Source: CAYWVR01 sp964461715 (GTDB lineage Bacteria > Planctomycetota > Phycisphaerae > FEN-1346). Taken from it: DNA of 63,717 nucleotides. The stretch spans positions 1-63,717 of the forward strand of contig CAYWVR010000021.1 of the NCBI GenBank assembly GCA_964461715.1, written 5' to 3'. A program made the translations under genes and the position numbers. A model generated the notes under the pieces. The model did not search any database. It was not told the origin of the DNA and saw only the letters and a list, made by a program, of their open reading frames with translations. Below, piece by piece: positions 32,065 to 40,609 of the stretch. How positions within the stretch are numbered: position 1 is the stretch's first letter; each line of letters begins with the position of its first letter.

Positions 32065-33582
32065 ATGACAGGCTTTCGTCTCCTGAGATGGCTGGCCGTG
32101 GCGTCGCTGACGGCGGCGGCCATCGGCGGGTGCGCCCGCCTCCGCGAGGGCGCCGGCGGCGACGAGGCCCCGGCGACGCCCGAGGCCCCGGACCCGGCCG
32201 AAGGGCCCCGCCGGCCCGCCCCGCCCGCCGATCCCACCAAGCCGTCCAGCCTGAGTCCGGCGGCCCTGGAGCTCTGGAACGACCCCGGTTTCCAGCGCCG
32301 CTTCACCGAGAGCTACATCGCCGAGACGGAGATCGAGCCGGCCTTCAACCTCGAAGACCGCGACCGCATGCTCAAGGTCATGAAGCTCATCTCCGACGAG
32401 AAGCTGGACGAGGCCGCCCGCCTCCTCGAACGCTACACCCGCGATTCCGCCAATGCCGCCTTCGACTTCGCCCTCGGCAACATCTACTTCCAGCGGGACC
32501 AGTATGCGGAGGCGGCGGCGTCGTACAAGGTGGCCGTCGACCACTACGGGAAGTTCCGGCGGGCGTGGCGGAACCTGGGCCTCGTGTACATCCGCCGGAG
32601 CGAATCCGCCCCCACCGAGGTCGACCGCCAGGCGCTTATCCGCCAGGCCCTCGAAGCCCTGGCCAAGGCCGTCGAGCTCGGGGCGAGGGACCCCATCACC
32701 TACGGCCTCCTCGGGTTCGGATACGGGAGTCTCGGCGACAGCCTGGCCGCCGAAAGCGCCTACCGCAATGCCATCCTCCTCGACCCGGGCACGCTGGACT
32801 GGCGGATGGGCCTGGCCCAGTGCCTCTTCAAGCAGAACCGCTATGCGGACGCGGCGGCCCTGTGCGACACGCTTATCGAGGACCATCCCCAGAAGGCCGA
32901 ACTGTGGCTCCTCCAGGCCAACGCCTACATCGGCATGAGCGAGCCGATGAAGGCCGCCGAGAACTTCGAGTTCGTCGACCGCCTGGGCAAGTCCACCGAC
33001 GACAGCCTTCGGATGCTCGGCGACATCTACGTCAACGATGAGATCTTCGGCCTGGCCGTCGACGCCTACATGCGGGCCATGGAAATGGACCCGGAGGCTT
33101 CGATCGACCGCTACGTCCGGGCCGCCCGGGTCCTGACGGCCCGCCGCGCCACCGACGAGACCCGACGCCTTATTGATAAGATTCAAACGGTCTACGGCGA
33201 GCGGCTGAGCGACGCCGACCGCCGCGACCTCCTGAAGCTCCAGGCCCGCCTGGCGGTGGCCGAGGGGGCGGGCGAGGAGGAGGTGCGCGTCCTGGAGGAA
33301 ATCGTCCAACTGGACCCGCTTGACGGCGACGCCCTCCTGCTCCTGGGCCAGCATGCCGCCCGGTCCGGCGACGTCGACCAGGCGATCTTCTACTACGAGC
33401 GGGCCGCCAACGTCGGCGAGAAATACGAGCGGGACGCCAAGATTCGCCATGCCCAGCTCCTGATCAAGGAGGAAAAGTACGGCGAGGCCGTGCCGCTTCT
33501 GAAGCGGGCCGTGGAGCTGGAATCGAGCGAGAACCTCGAGAAGTACCTCATGCAGATCGAGGAGCTTGCCAAGGGTCGCTAG
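32065..33582 (+). CDS. TPR-repeat lipoprotein of the TonB2 module
   Basis: 505 residues. Lipoprotein signal with lipobox AIGGC (Cys about 23), then an Ala/Pro-rich linker and a solenoid of TPR repeats from about residue 90 to the C-terminus (e.g. ALGNIYFQRDQYAEAAASYK, GLAQCLFKQNRYADAAALCD, YERAANVGEKYERDAKIRHA). In Vibrio and Shewanella a TPR gene closes the TonB2 operon, exactly as here. It probably sits in the periplasm, anchored to a membrane, and organises the complex. Start at ATG 32065 behind AAAGG (AAAGGTTGAC); the larger frame from 31705 is shadow. Its place just before secretin GspD makes it the junction between the Ton and secretion halves. Confidence 0.87.
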   Translation: MTGFRLLRWLAVASLTAAAIGGCARLREGAGGDEAPATPEAPDPAEGPRRPAPPADPTKPSSLSPAALELWNDPGFQRRFTESYIAETEIEPAFNLEDRDRMLKVMKLISDEKLDEAARLLERYTRDSANAAFDFALGNIYFQRDQYAEAAASYKVAVDHYGKFRRAWRNLGLVYIRRSESAPTEVDRQALIRQALEALAKAVELGARDPITYGLLGFGYGSLGDSLAAESAYRNAILLDPGTLDWRMGLAQCLFKQNRYADAAALCDTLIEDHPQKAELWLLQANAYIGMSEPMKAAENFEFVDRLGKSTDDSLRMLGDIYVNDEIFGLAVDAYMRAMEMDPEASIDRYVRAARVLTARRATDETRRLIDKIQTVYGERLSDADRRDLLKLQARLAVAEGAGEEEVRVLEEIVQLDPLDGDALLLLGQHAARSGDVDQAIFYYERAANVGEKYERDAKIRHAQLLIKEEKYGEAVPLLKRAVELESSENLEKYLMQIEELAKGR

Positions 33583-33615
33583 GAAGGCCGCCAGAGGGGC
33601 CGGAGGGATACCACG

Positions 33616-35868
33616 ATGCCGTCCACACACGTCGTCCTGATCGCCGGGCTCGCGGCCGTCGCGGCCGTCGTCCCGGCCGTCGCCGCCGCCCCGCCCGAGG
33701 CCCCCGAGGCCCCGGCCGAGGCGCCCGAGGCTTCGGCCGAGGCGCCGGACGGACCGGCCATGGTGTCCATCAACTTCCCGGAGAACGTCGAGATCAAGGC
33801 CCTCCTCGACTACATCGCCAAACGCGAGGGTATCAACTTCATCTACGACGAGCAGATCGGCGGCCAGCGGGTCACCATCAAGGCCCCCAAGCCGGTTCCC
33901 GCCGACTCCCTCATGACGCTCCTCGAAGGCGCCATGAAGATGAAGAACCTGACGATGTCGCCCACCGAGGTGCCGGGCATGCTCCGCGTCGAGCGGGTCA
34001 CGCAACTGACGACCCACTCGGTCGGCCCGGAGGCCCCGCCCGACAAGCCCGGGGCGAGCGTGGCCGTGACCCGCGTCTTCGACCTCGAATACGCCAGCCC
34101 CACGCGCATCGAGGAGGTGCTCCGGCCGTTCTTCTCCTCCCAGACCGCCAACCTCATCGCCGTGCCCGAGCACGACCTGGCGATCGTCACCGATTACGGC
34201 TCCAACATGCCGCGCCTCGAGGAGCTGATCGCCGTCGTCGACCGGCCCCCGCGCGAGGCCCTCATCCGCTTCCTGCCCGTCGAGCACCTCGAAGCCGCGG
34301 ACCTGGCCCGGCAGGTCACGCAGCTCCTGGCGGCTAAGGCCAAGACCCGCGGCCGGACGGCGGAGTCGGTCTCGGTCCTGGCCGCCGAACGGAGCAACCA
34401 GGTGGCCCTCGTGGGCGTCCGCGAGGAGGTCGAGGAGGTCGAGGAACTGGTCCGGGCCCTGGACGTGCCCCTCGGCCTCGAGACCCGCATCTACACCTTC
34501 GTCGTCGCCACGGCCGAGCAGGTCGACCGGCTCACGAAGGAGCTGATCGGCGAAGGGGCGGCCAAGCGGCTCTACCGGTCCGCCACGGACGTCGACGCGA
34601 ACCTCCTGGTCGCCACCGCGACCCCCGAGATCCACAGGCGGATCGAGGACCTCCGGGATACGCTCGACAAGCCCCTGGAGGAGGACCAGAGCCCCATACG
34701 CTTCTACAAGCTCAAGTACGCCAAGGCCGCCGACGTCGTCTCGACGCTCCAGAGCATCGAGGGCGAGATGGGCCTGGATGACGTGGTCATCGACGGGGTT
34801 TCCGTGGGGCCCCGGGGCACGGGCCTCGTGATCCGCGGGCCCACCGCCCGCGAGGTCAACCGGACCCCCGGCGCCGCCGCCCTCGAAGACCGCCAGACCG
34901 ACGCCGCGGGCGCCGAGCTCCGCGAGGCCCGCATCCTCGCCGACGAGGCCACCAACGCCATCATCGTCGTCGCCAAGCCCTCCATGCACTCCGTCTACGA
35001 GAAGCTCATCGAGCGCCTCGACGTCCGCCGCCCCCAAGTCCACGTCGAGGCCACCGTCGTCGCCATCGACACCACCGACGGCTTCTCCCTGGGCATCGAG
35101 ATCTCCGACAGCCAGCCCGTGCACAACTTCCGCGGCACGGTCCTGAACTTCACGTCCTTCGGCCTGAGCCAGGTCGACCGCGACACCGGACAGCTCTCGC
35201 TCCCGCTCGTGCCGACGCCCCTGGACGGCTACAACGCGGTGCTCCTGAGCGACGAGATCGCCAACGTCGTGCTCCGGGCCCTGGAAACCGACGTCCGGGC
35301 CAAGGTCGTCTCGCGGCCCAGCGTTCTGATCAACGACAACGCCACGGGGACCCTGGTCAGCGAGCTGGAGGAGCCGTTCGCCAGCGTCAACGCCTCCACC
35401 ACCGTCGCCACGACCAGCTTCGCGGGGTATTCCTCGGCGGGCACCAAGATCAAGATCACGCCCCAGATCAGCGAGGGTGACCACCTGAAGCTCGAATACG
35501 AGGTCACGCTCTCGAGCTTCGCCGATGAGGGCACCGACATCCTTCCGCCCGCCCGCCAAACGAACTCTCTGATGAGCGAGGCGACCATCCCCGACGGGCA
35601 CACCATCGTCGTCGGGGGCCTCTCACGCGAGGACTTCATCGAGGCCGTCGACCGCGTGCCCCTCCTGGGCCGCATCCCCGGTCTCGAATACTTCTTCTCC
35701 AGCCGCACCAAGACCGAGCGCCGGATCACCCTGTTCGTCTTCCTGCGGGCCGCCATCCTCCGCGACGACAAGTTCGAGCTCCTAAAGACCATCTCCCGGG
35801 ACGAGGCGGCCCGGGCGGAGCTGGAGTCCGATTATCCGACGAGCGAGCCGGTGGAGATCCGCGGATGA
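33616..35868 (+). CDS. gspD: Type II secretion secretin
   Basis: 750 residues. Signal peptide 1-24, an Ala/Pro/Glu-rich linker 25-48, then periplasmic N-domains: an N0-like domain (about 50-130, INFPENVEIKALLDYIAKRE), N1-N3 (about 140-460, with VFDLEYASPTRIEEVLRPFF and similar repeats) and the secretin barrel about 480-735 (QVHVEATVVAIDTTDGFSLG, VSRPSVLINDNATGTL, IKITPQISEGDHLKLEYEV, GHTIVVGGLSRED, VPLLGRIPGLEYFFSS). Forms the outer-membrane gate of the T2SS. The C-terminus lacks an obvious S-domain for a pilotin, and no pilotin gene (GspS) is seen. Overlaps gspE by 4 bases. Confidence 0.95.
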   Translation: MPSTHVVLIAGLAAVAAVVPAVAAAPPEAPEAPAEAPEASAEAPDGPAMVSINFPENVEIKALLDYIAKREGINFIYDEQIGGQRVTIKAPKPVPADSLMTLLEGAMKMKNLTMSPTEVPGMLRVERVTQLTTHSVGPEAPPDKPGASVAVTRVFDLEYASPTRIEEVLRPFFSSQTANLIAVPEHDLAIVTDYGSNMPRLEELIAVVDRPPREALIRFLPVEHLEAADLARQVTQLLAAKAKTRGRTAESVSVLAAERSNQVALVGVREEVEEVEELVRALDVPLGLETRIYTFVVATAEQVDRLTKELIGEGAAKRLYRSATDVDANLLVATATPEIHRRIEDLRDTLDKPLEEDQSPIRFYKLKYAKAADVVSTLQSIEGEMGLDDVVIDGVSVGPRGTGLVIRGPTAREVNRTPGAAALEDRQTDAAGAELREARILADEATNAIIVVAKPSMHSVYEKLIERLDVRRPQVHVEATVVAIDTTDGFSLGIEISDSQPVHNFRGTVLNFTSFGLSQVDRDTGQLSLPLVPTPLDGYNAVLLSDEIANVVLRALETDVRAKVVSRPSVLINDNATGTLVSELEEPFASVNASTTVATTSFAGYSSAGTKIKITPQISEGDHLKLEYEVTLSSFADEGTDILPPARQTNSLMSEATIPDGHTIVVGGLSREDFIEAVDRVPLLGRIPGLEYFFSSRTKTERRITLFVFLRAAILRDDKFELLKTISRDEAARAELESDYPTSEPVEIRG

Positions 35869-37436
35869 TCCTGTCCGGCCGCCATCCGAGCCCCGCCGCC
35901 GCCCCCGGCGCCCCCGCCGCCGTCGATTGGACGGAGGCCCACGCCTCCGCCGGGTTCGTCAAACGGGTGCCCATCCACTTCGCCCGGTCCAAGAAGATCC
36001 TGGGGCTGGCGGCCGAGGACGGGGGCCTGCGCGTCGCCATGGCCGAGCCCCACGACCACCAGACCCGCGACGTCCTCCGCCGCTGGCTCGGCGGTCCCGT
36101 CGAGGTCCTCCGGGCCGATCCCAAGCAGCTCGGGGTGGCCATCAACCTGGCCTACGGGCAGCAGCGGGGGGCCGCCCGGGAGTTCGTCGACAAGCTCGAC
36201 CGCGAGACCGTCATCGGCGAGCTGCGGGAGTTGGAAGGTCGCGAGGACCTCCTCAACGTCGCCGATCGGGCCCCCGTCATCAAGCTCGTCAACCTGGTCC
36301 TCTTTGAGGCCGTCCAGCAGGAAGCCTCCGACATCCACATCCAGCCCTACGAGGACCGCCTCGTCGTCCGCATGCGCATCGACGGCGTCCTCTTCGACGT
36401 CTTCGACCTGCCCACCGGCGTCCAGGACGAGGTCGTCAGCCGCGTCAAGGTCATGAGCCGCATGAACATCGCCGAGAAACGGCTTCCCCAGGACGGCCGG
36501 GCCACCGTTCAGGTGGGGGACCGGGTCATCGACCTGCGCGTCTCGACCGTGCCCGCGAGCCACGGCGAACGGGTCGTCATCCGCCTCCTCGACAAGAGCG
36601 TCCGCCTCTACACCCTCGGCGAGCTGGGCATGGACGCCCGGACCCTCGAACGCTTCCGCCGCCTCATCGGCGTCGAGCACGGCCTTATCCTCGTCACCGG
36701 GCCCACCGGCTCGGGAAAGACGACGACCCTCTACGCCGCCCTGGGAGAGATTAACTCGACCCGGCGCAACATCATCACCCTCGAGGACCCCATCGAGTAC
36801 CAGCTCGAGGGAATCAGCCAGATCCAGGTCGCCGAGAAGAAGGGCATGACCTTCGCCTCGGGCCTGCGGAGCGTCCTCCGCCAGGACCCCGACATCGTCA
36901 TGGTCGGCGAAATCCGCGACCACGAAACCGCCGTCATGGGCATCCAGTCGGCCCTGACGGGCCACCTCGTCTTCTCCACGCTCCACACCAACGATGCCGC
37001 CTCCGCCGTCACGCGGCTGCTGGACCTCGGCATCGAGCCGTACCTGGTGGGCAGCTCCGTGGTGGGCGTGTTGGCCCAGCGGCTGGTGCGGCGGGTCTGC
37101 GACGACTGCGCCGAGCCTGCCGAGCCCGATCCGACCGAGCTCAAGACCCTCCGCTACGACCCGACACCCGAGGAGCGGACCCGGTTCCGCAAGGGGGCCG
37201 GGTGCGCCTCGTGTCGCGGCACGGGCTATCACGGCCGCATCGGGTGCTTCGAGCTCCTGACCGTCGACGACGAGGTCCGCGGCCTGGTCCAAGCCCGGGC
37301 CACGGCCGCCGAGTTGGGCGGCGCGGCCCGTCGCGCCGGCATGCACACCCTCTGCGAGGACGGCCTGGCGAAGGTGGCGGGGGGGCTGACGACCCTCGAA
37401 GAAGTGATCCGCGTCTCCTTGAGGGCGACCGTCTGA
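35865..37436 (+). CDS. gspE: Type II secretion assembly ATPase
   Basis: 523 residues, cytoplasmic. N-terminal domain about 1-120 (GspE-N type), then the ATPase: Asp-box EDRLVVRMRIDGVLFDVF, Walker A GPTGSGKTTT (about 281-290), Asp/His-box DIVMVGEIRDHET (about 342-354; the VMVGEIRD stretch holds the Walker B region), HTNDAASAVTRLLDLG, and a four-cysteine zinc motif, CDDC (about 411-414) and CASC (about 446-449), as in GspE and PilB. It powers pseudopilus assembly at the inner membrane with GspF and GspL. Overlaps gspD by 4 bases and gspF by 1 base (TGATG). Start ATG 35865. Confidence 0.95.
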   Translation: MILSGRHPSPAAAPGAPAAVDWTEAHASAGFVKRVPIHFARSKKILGLAAEDGGLRVAMAEPHDHQTRDVLRRWLGGPVEVLRADPKQLGVAINLAYGQQRGAAREFVDKLDRETVIGELRELEGREDLLNVADRAPVIKLVNLVLFEAVQQEASDIHIQPYEDRLVVRMRIDGVLFDVFDLPTGVQDEVVSRVKVMSRMNIAEKRLPQDGRATVQVGDRVIDLRVSTVPASHGERVVIRLLDKSVRLYTLGELGMDARTLERFRRLIGVEHGLILVTGPTGSGKTTTLYAALGEINSTRRNIITLEDPIEYQLEGISQIQVAEKKGMTFASGLRSVLRQDPDIVMVGEIRDHETAVMGIQSALTGHLVFSTLHTNDAASAVTRLLDLGIEPYLVGSSVVGVLAQRLVRRVCDDCAEPAEPDPTELKTLRYDPTPEERTRFRKGAGCASCRGTGYHGRIGCFELLTVDDEVRGLVQARATAAELGGAARRAGMHTLCEDGLAKVAGGLTTLEEVIRVSLRATV

Positions 37437-38647
37437 TGGCCGTTTACGTGTACATCGCGATGGCCTCGAGCGGCGGACGGGCTCCCGTGCGCGGGGCCAT
37501 CACCGCCGATTCGCCCCGCCAGGCCCGAGACCAGCTCCGGGCCCAGGGCCTCTCGGTCCGCGACATCGCCGAGCAGGCCCCCGCCCGCGCCGACGGACCC
37601 CTCGCCCGCTACCTCACCCGCCGCCAAGGCGGAAAGGTCACCGGCCTTCTGCAGGAAATGTCCACGCTCCTGGCGGCCGGAATCCCGCTCCTGGAGGCCC
37701 TCGACACCATCTGCCGCCAGCACACCGGACGCTTCCAGCGGGCCATCCTGGTCCTGCGGGACCACGTGGCGGCGGGCATGAGCCTGGCCGAGGCCATGGC
37801 CCTCCAGTCGGGCCTGTTCGACCCCGTGTGCCGCAGCATCGTCGAGGTGGGCGAGAATGCCGGGACGTTGGACGCGGCCCTGGCGAGCCTGGTCGCGTTC
37901 CGCCGCCGTTCGGCAGGCCTGAAGAACCGCGTCACGTCGGCCCTCGTCTATCCGGCCATCGTGCTCGCGGTGGGGGCGGCGGTGAGCGTCTTCCTCATGA
38001 CCTACGTCGTGCCGAACCTGCTGGGCGTGCTGCTTGACAGCGGAAAGCAGCTGCCTGCGGCCACCGTCATCGTCAAGGGCTTCAGCGACCTGCTGGTCCA
38101 CGGCTGGTGGGCCCTGGCGCCGGGTCTGGCGGCCCTGGTGGGCGGCGGGACGGCGATCCTGCGCTCCGACCGCGGAAGTGCCGCCTGGCACCGGCTCCAG
38201 CTCCGGCTTCCCGTCCTCGGGGACCTGATTCGCAAGCAGGCTATCGCCCGCGTGGCCACGGTCATGGCCACGCTGCTGGCGAGCGGTGTGACGTTCGTGC
38301 GGGCCGTCCAGATCGCCCGCCGCACCGTCCGCAACCGGGTCCTGCGCAACGCCTTGGCCGCCTGCGAGGAGGCCGTCCTGGCCGGACGCGACATCTCGGA
38401 CGCCCTCGAGAAGACCCGCGCCTTCCCGCCCCTGGTGATCCAGGTCTTCGCCGTCGGCCAGGCTTCGGGGCGGCTGGAGGACATGCTCGAGGGGCTGGCC
38501 CGCGACTACGACACGCACGTGGATCTGGCGGCCGGACGACTGACGGCCCTGCTGGAACCCGTCATGATGATCCTGCTGGCGATCGCGGTGGGCTTCATCG
38601 CCTTCGCCACGATTCTACCCATTCTGGAGGCCGGCGATGTGCTCTGA
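37436..38647 (+). CDS. gspF: Type II secretion inner-membrane platform protein
   Basis: 403 residues, two T2SS_F domains with three transmembrane regions: a first cytoplasmic domain (about 60-180, TLLAAGIPLLEALDTIC), TM near VYPAIVLAVGAAVSVFLMTY, TM near WWALAPGLAALVGGGTAI, the second domain (TLLASGVTFVRAVQIARRTV, QVFAVGQASGRLEDMLEGLA) and a C-terminal TM (PVMMILLAIAVGFIAFATIL). It is the membrane platform that cooperates with GspE to extract pseudopilins. Start at ATG 37436, the third base of gspE's TGA stop (TGATG), so the two are coupled. Overlaps gspG by 11 bases. Confidence 0.95.
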   Translation: MAVYVYIAMASSGGRAPVRGAITADSPRQARDQLRAQGLSVRDIAEQAPARADGPLARYLTRRQGGKVTGLLQEMSTLLAAGIPLLEALDTICRQHTGRFQRAILVLRDHVAAGMSLAEAMALQSGLFDPVCRSIVEVGENAGTLDAALASLVAFRRRSAGLKNRVTSALVYPAIVLAVGAAVSVFLMTYVVPNLLGVLLDSGKQLPAATVIVKGFSDLLVHGWWALAPGLAALVGGGTAILRSDRGSAAWHRLQLRLPVLGDLIRKQAIARVATVMATLLASGVTFVRAVQIARRTVRNRVLRNALAACEEAVLAGRDISDALEKTRAFPPLVIQVFAVGQASGRLEDMLEGLARDYDTHVDLAAGRLTALLEPVMMILLAIAVGFIAFATILPILEAGDVL

Positions 38648-39065
38648 GATGCGAATCCGACGGACCCCCGGCCCGCGCCGCGGCCGGCCGGGCTTCTCCT
38701 TCATCGAGGTCATGGTGGTCGTCGTGATCATCGGACTCCTCGCGGGTGCCGTGGCCCTCAAGGTCACCGGCTACATGGACGCCGCCCGGGCCAACCGCGC
38801 CAAGTCCGACATCGCCACCATCGTCGACGCCGTCGAGGCCTACTACCTGACGAACAGCCGCTATCCGACCAACGAGGAGGGCCTGGAGAACCTGCCCCTG
38901 AAGAACCGTCTCGACCCCTGGGGCCGCCTCTACGAGTACAACAGCCCCGGACGCGACGAGCCGTTCGAGGTCTATACCCTCGGGGCCGATGGGCGCGAGG
39001 GCGGCGAGGGGAGCAATGCCGATCTCTACTCCTGGCAGCTCGGCCAGGCGGAGGAAGGAGCGTAG
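38637..39065 (+). CDS. gspG: Major pseudopilin
   Basis: 142 residues. A basic leader ends with GF at the prepilin cleavage site (GRPG|FSFIEVMVVVVIIGLLA; the conserved E5 is in FSFIE). The mature protein has an N-terminal helix, then the GspG C-terminal domain with RYPTNEEGLENLP, LDPWGRLYEY and the ending GSNADLYSWQL, which is the calcium-binding T2SG loop typical of GspG. Assembled into the periplasmic pseudopilus that pushes substrates through the secretin. Start ATG 38637 (GGAGG six bases before it) overlaps gspF's stop by 11 bases. No prepilin peptidase (GspO) is in the window, so it must be encoded elsewhere. Confidence 0.94.
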   Translation: MCSEMRIRRTPGPRRGRPGFSFIEVMVVVVIIGLLAGAVALKVTGYMDAARANRAKSDIATIVDAVEAYYLTNSRYPTNEEGLENLPLKNRLDPWGRLYEYNSPGRDEPFEVYTLGADGREGGEGSNADLYSWQLGQAEEGA

Positions 39066-39068
39066 GCC

Positions 39069-39623
39069 GTGCGACGGGCGTTCACGCTATTGGAAGTCAT
39101 GATCGTCGTCGCCCTGCTCGGCTTGTTGGCCGGGGCGACGGCCTGGTCGCTGGCCGCCGATGCGCGGCGCGGCACCCGCCGCGGAGTCCTCGACCGCCTC
39201 GTCCACGCCGACCGCATGGCCCGCCTGGCGAGCCGGCGGCTCGGACGCCCGTGTGTCGTGCGTTTCGACCTCGAGCGCTGGCGCGTCGAGCGGATCGAGG
39301 ACCGCCCGGACGGCCCCCCCCGGGCGACCCACGCCTGGACGCTTCCCAAGGGCGTGCGCCTTGACCGCATCGCCACCGCCGCCGACGCCGGGGCCGCCAC
39401 CCGGCCCGCCCCCGGCCGCCGGAAGGCCGAGCCGACCGTCGTCGACATCCCGTACTCCACCGCCGGACGCAGCCCCACGTACGCCGTGCGGCTCGTCGGG
39501 GGCGAGGAGGCGGAGGCGACCTGGATGATTTTTGCCGGATTGACCGGACACGTGACCTGGGACCATGAACCGAAGGACGTCGACAATCTGCTCGAGGCCC
39601 TCTCGCGGTCTGACGCTCGTTGA
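39069..39623 (+). CDS. gspH: Minor pseudopilin GspH-like
   Basis: 184 residues, GTG start. Prepilin signature RRAFTLLEVMIVVALLGLLA, with A instead of the usual G before the cleavage Phe; Phe-Thr-Leu-Leu-Glu then carries E5. The C-terminal part matches GspH only loosely (basic, Arg-rich, then strands SRGGV and YSTAGRSP-type segments, ending in LTGHVTWD). It sits between gspG (3-base gap) and gspI (59-base overlap), the usual GspH place. The Ala at -1 is unusual; many prepilin peptidases need Gly, though some tolerate Ala. Confidence 0.85.
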   Translation: MRRAFTLLEVMIVVALLGLLAGATAWSLAADARRGTRRGVLDRLVHADRMARLASRRLGRPCVVRFDLERWRVERIEDRPDGPPRATHAWTLPKGVRLDRIATAADAGAATRPAPGRRKAEPTVVDIPYSTAGRSPTYAVRLVGGEEAEATWMIFAGLTGHVTWDHEPKDVDNLLEALSRSDAR

Positions 39624-40038
39624 GGTGGTGGCGGCGATCGCCATCCTCGGCACCGTGCTGGTGGGGGTGGTCGTGTCGAAGGCCCGCCACACGCACCAAT
39701 TGGCCCTCGCCCGGCGCCGGACGGCCGCCGTCCGCGCCGCCGACGCCCTCATTGCCGCGTGGTGGACCAGCCCGGAGGGCGTGCCTGTGGACGAGAACGG
39801 CCCCGTGGCGGCCGAGCCGACGCTCCTCTGGGAAACCCGCGTCGTCGACAACCCCGAGATCCGGGCCCTCGGGGCCCGTGTCGTCCGGGTCACGTTCCGC
39901 CCCGCCACCGTCGAGAAACCGGCCGCCAAGGCCCCCGACGAGGCCCTGCTGACCGTCGACCTGGTCCTGCCCGAGCCGCCCGAGGAGGACGAGAATGCGG
40001 ACGAGGAGACGGAGGAATCGGAGGGCGGCCATGGGTAA
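39565..40038 (+). CDS. gspI: Minor pseudopilin GspI-like
   Basis: 157 residues. Basic leader, then the prepilin cleavage site SRG|LTLVEVVAAIAILGTVL with Glu at position 5, and a short globular domain with a C-terminal acidic tail (EEDENADEETEE). It overlaps gspH by 59 bases, so the two reading frames use the same DNA, and gspJ by 8 bases. GspI forms the tip complex of the pseudopilus with GspJ and GspK. The sequence after the helix is short for the family and matches it weakly; identity rests on position and the prepilin motif. Confidence 0.83.
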   Translation: MNRRTSTICSRPSRGLTLVEVVAAIAILGTVLVGVVVSKARHTHQLALARRRTAAVRAADALIAAWWTSPEGVPVDENGPVAAEPTLLWETRVVDNPEIRALGARVVRVTFRPATVEKPAAKAPDEALLTVDLVLPEPPEEDENADEETEESEGGHG

Positions 40039-40609
40039 CGCCCGCGGATTCACGCTCATCGAGCTGCTCCTGGCGACGGTCCTGATGACCCTCCTCATGG
40101 TCGGCGTGCTGGCCGTGATCACGAACCTCGGACGCGGCGCCTTGGCCGCCGCCGGCGACGGGCCCGCCGCGGCGACCCTCGCCGAGAGCGTCGTGGACCC
40201 GTGGGTCCGCCTGCTGCGCGAGGACCTCGAGCACGCCGACCGCATCGACGCCGAGCCCGGCTGCGTGACCCTCGTCGGCTACGGCGCCCTCGACCCGCAA
40301 AGCGGCGCACGGACCCACCGCCCGGCGCGCGTTCTCTATCGTCTGGCCGACGTCGACGGCGGGCCGTGGCTCATCCGCGAAGAGACCCCCCTGGATGCCC
40401 CGGGCGCCCCCGCCCGCCGCGAACTGTTGGGGCGAGGCGTGGTCGGATTCGAGCTCGTCGAGGTCGTCGAGGAGGACGAGAATGGCGACGCGCCCCCCGC
40501 AACACGCACCGCGCCGCCTGAAGGCTGGAGGCTCCGTGTGTGGAGCGCCGAGACCGACGAACCCGACGAGGAGCGGACCCTGGCGGGCCGCGGGAGCGGT
40601 CCTGCATGA
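40031..40609 (+). CDS. gspJ: Minor pseudopilin GspJ-like
   Basis: 192 residues. GNARG|FTLIELLLATVLMTLLMV is a textbook type IV prepilin/GspJ start (E5 in FTLIE). The mature part has the GspJ-like features of a long helix and a beta domain ending in acidic and proline-rich stretches (EEDENGDAPPA). Start ATG 40031 is 12 residues inside a longer frame whose N-terminus is implausible. Overlaps gspI by 8 bases and gspK by 4 (ATGA). Confidence 0.88.
   Translation: MGNARGFTLIELLLATVLMTLLMVGVLAVITNLGRGALAAAGDGPAAATLAESVVDPWVRLLREDLEHADRIDAEPGCVTLVGYGALDPQSGARTHRPARVLYRLADVDGGPWLIREETPLDAPGAPARRELLGRGVVGFELVEVVEEDENGDAPPATRTAPPEGWRLRVWSAETDEPDEERTLAGRGSGPA

Noticed and set aside
31819..35601. 1260-codon minus-strand open frame
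   Set aside because: Shadow of tonB, TPR lipoprotein and gspD; Leu/Val/Gly/Asp-rich low-complexity composition typical of antisense G+C-rich DNA.
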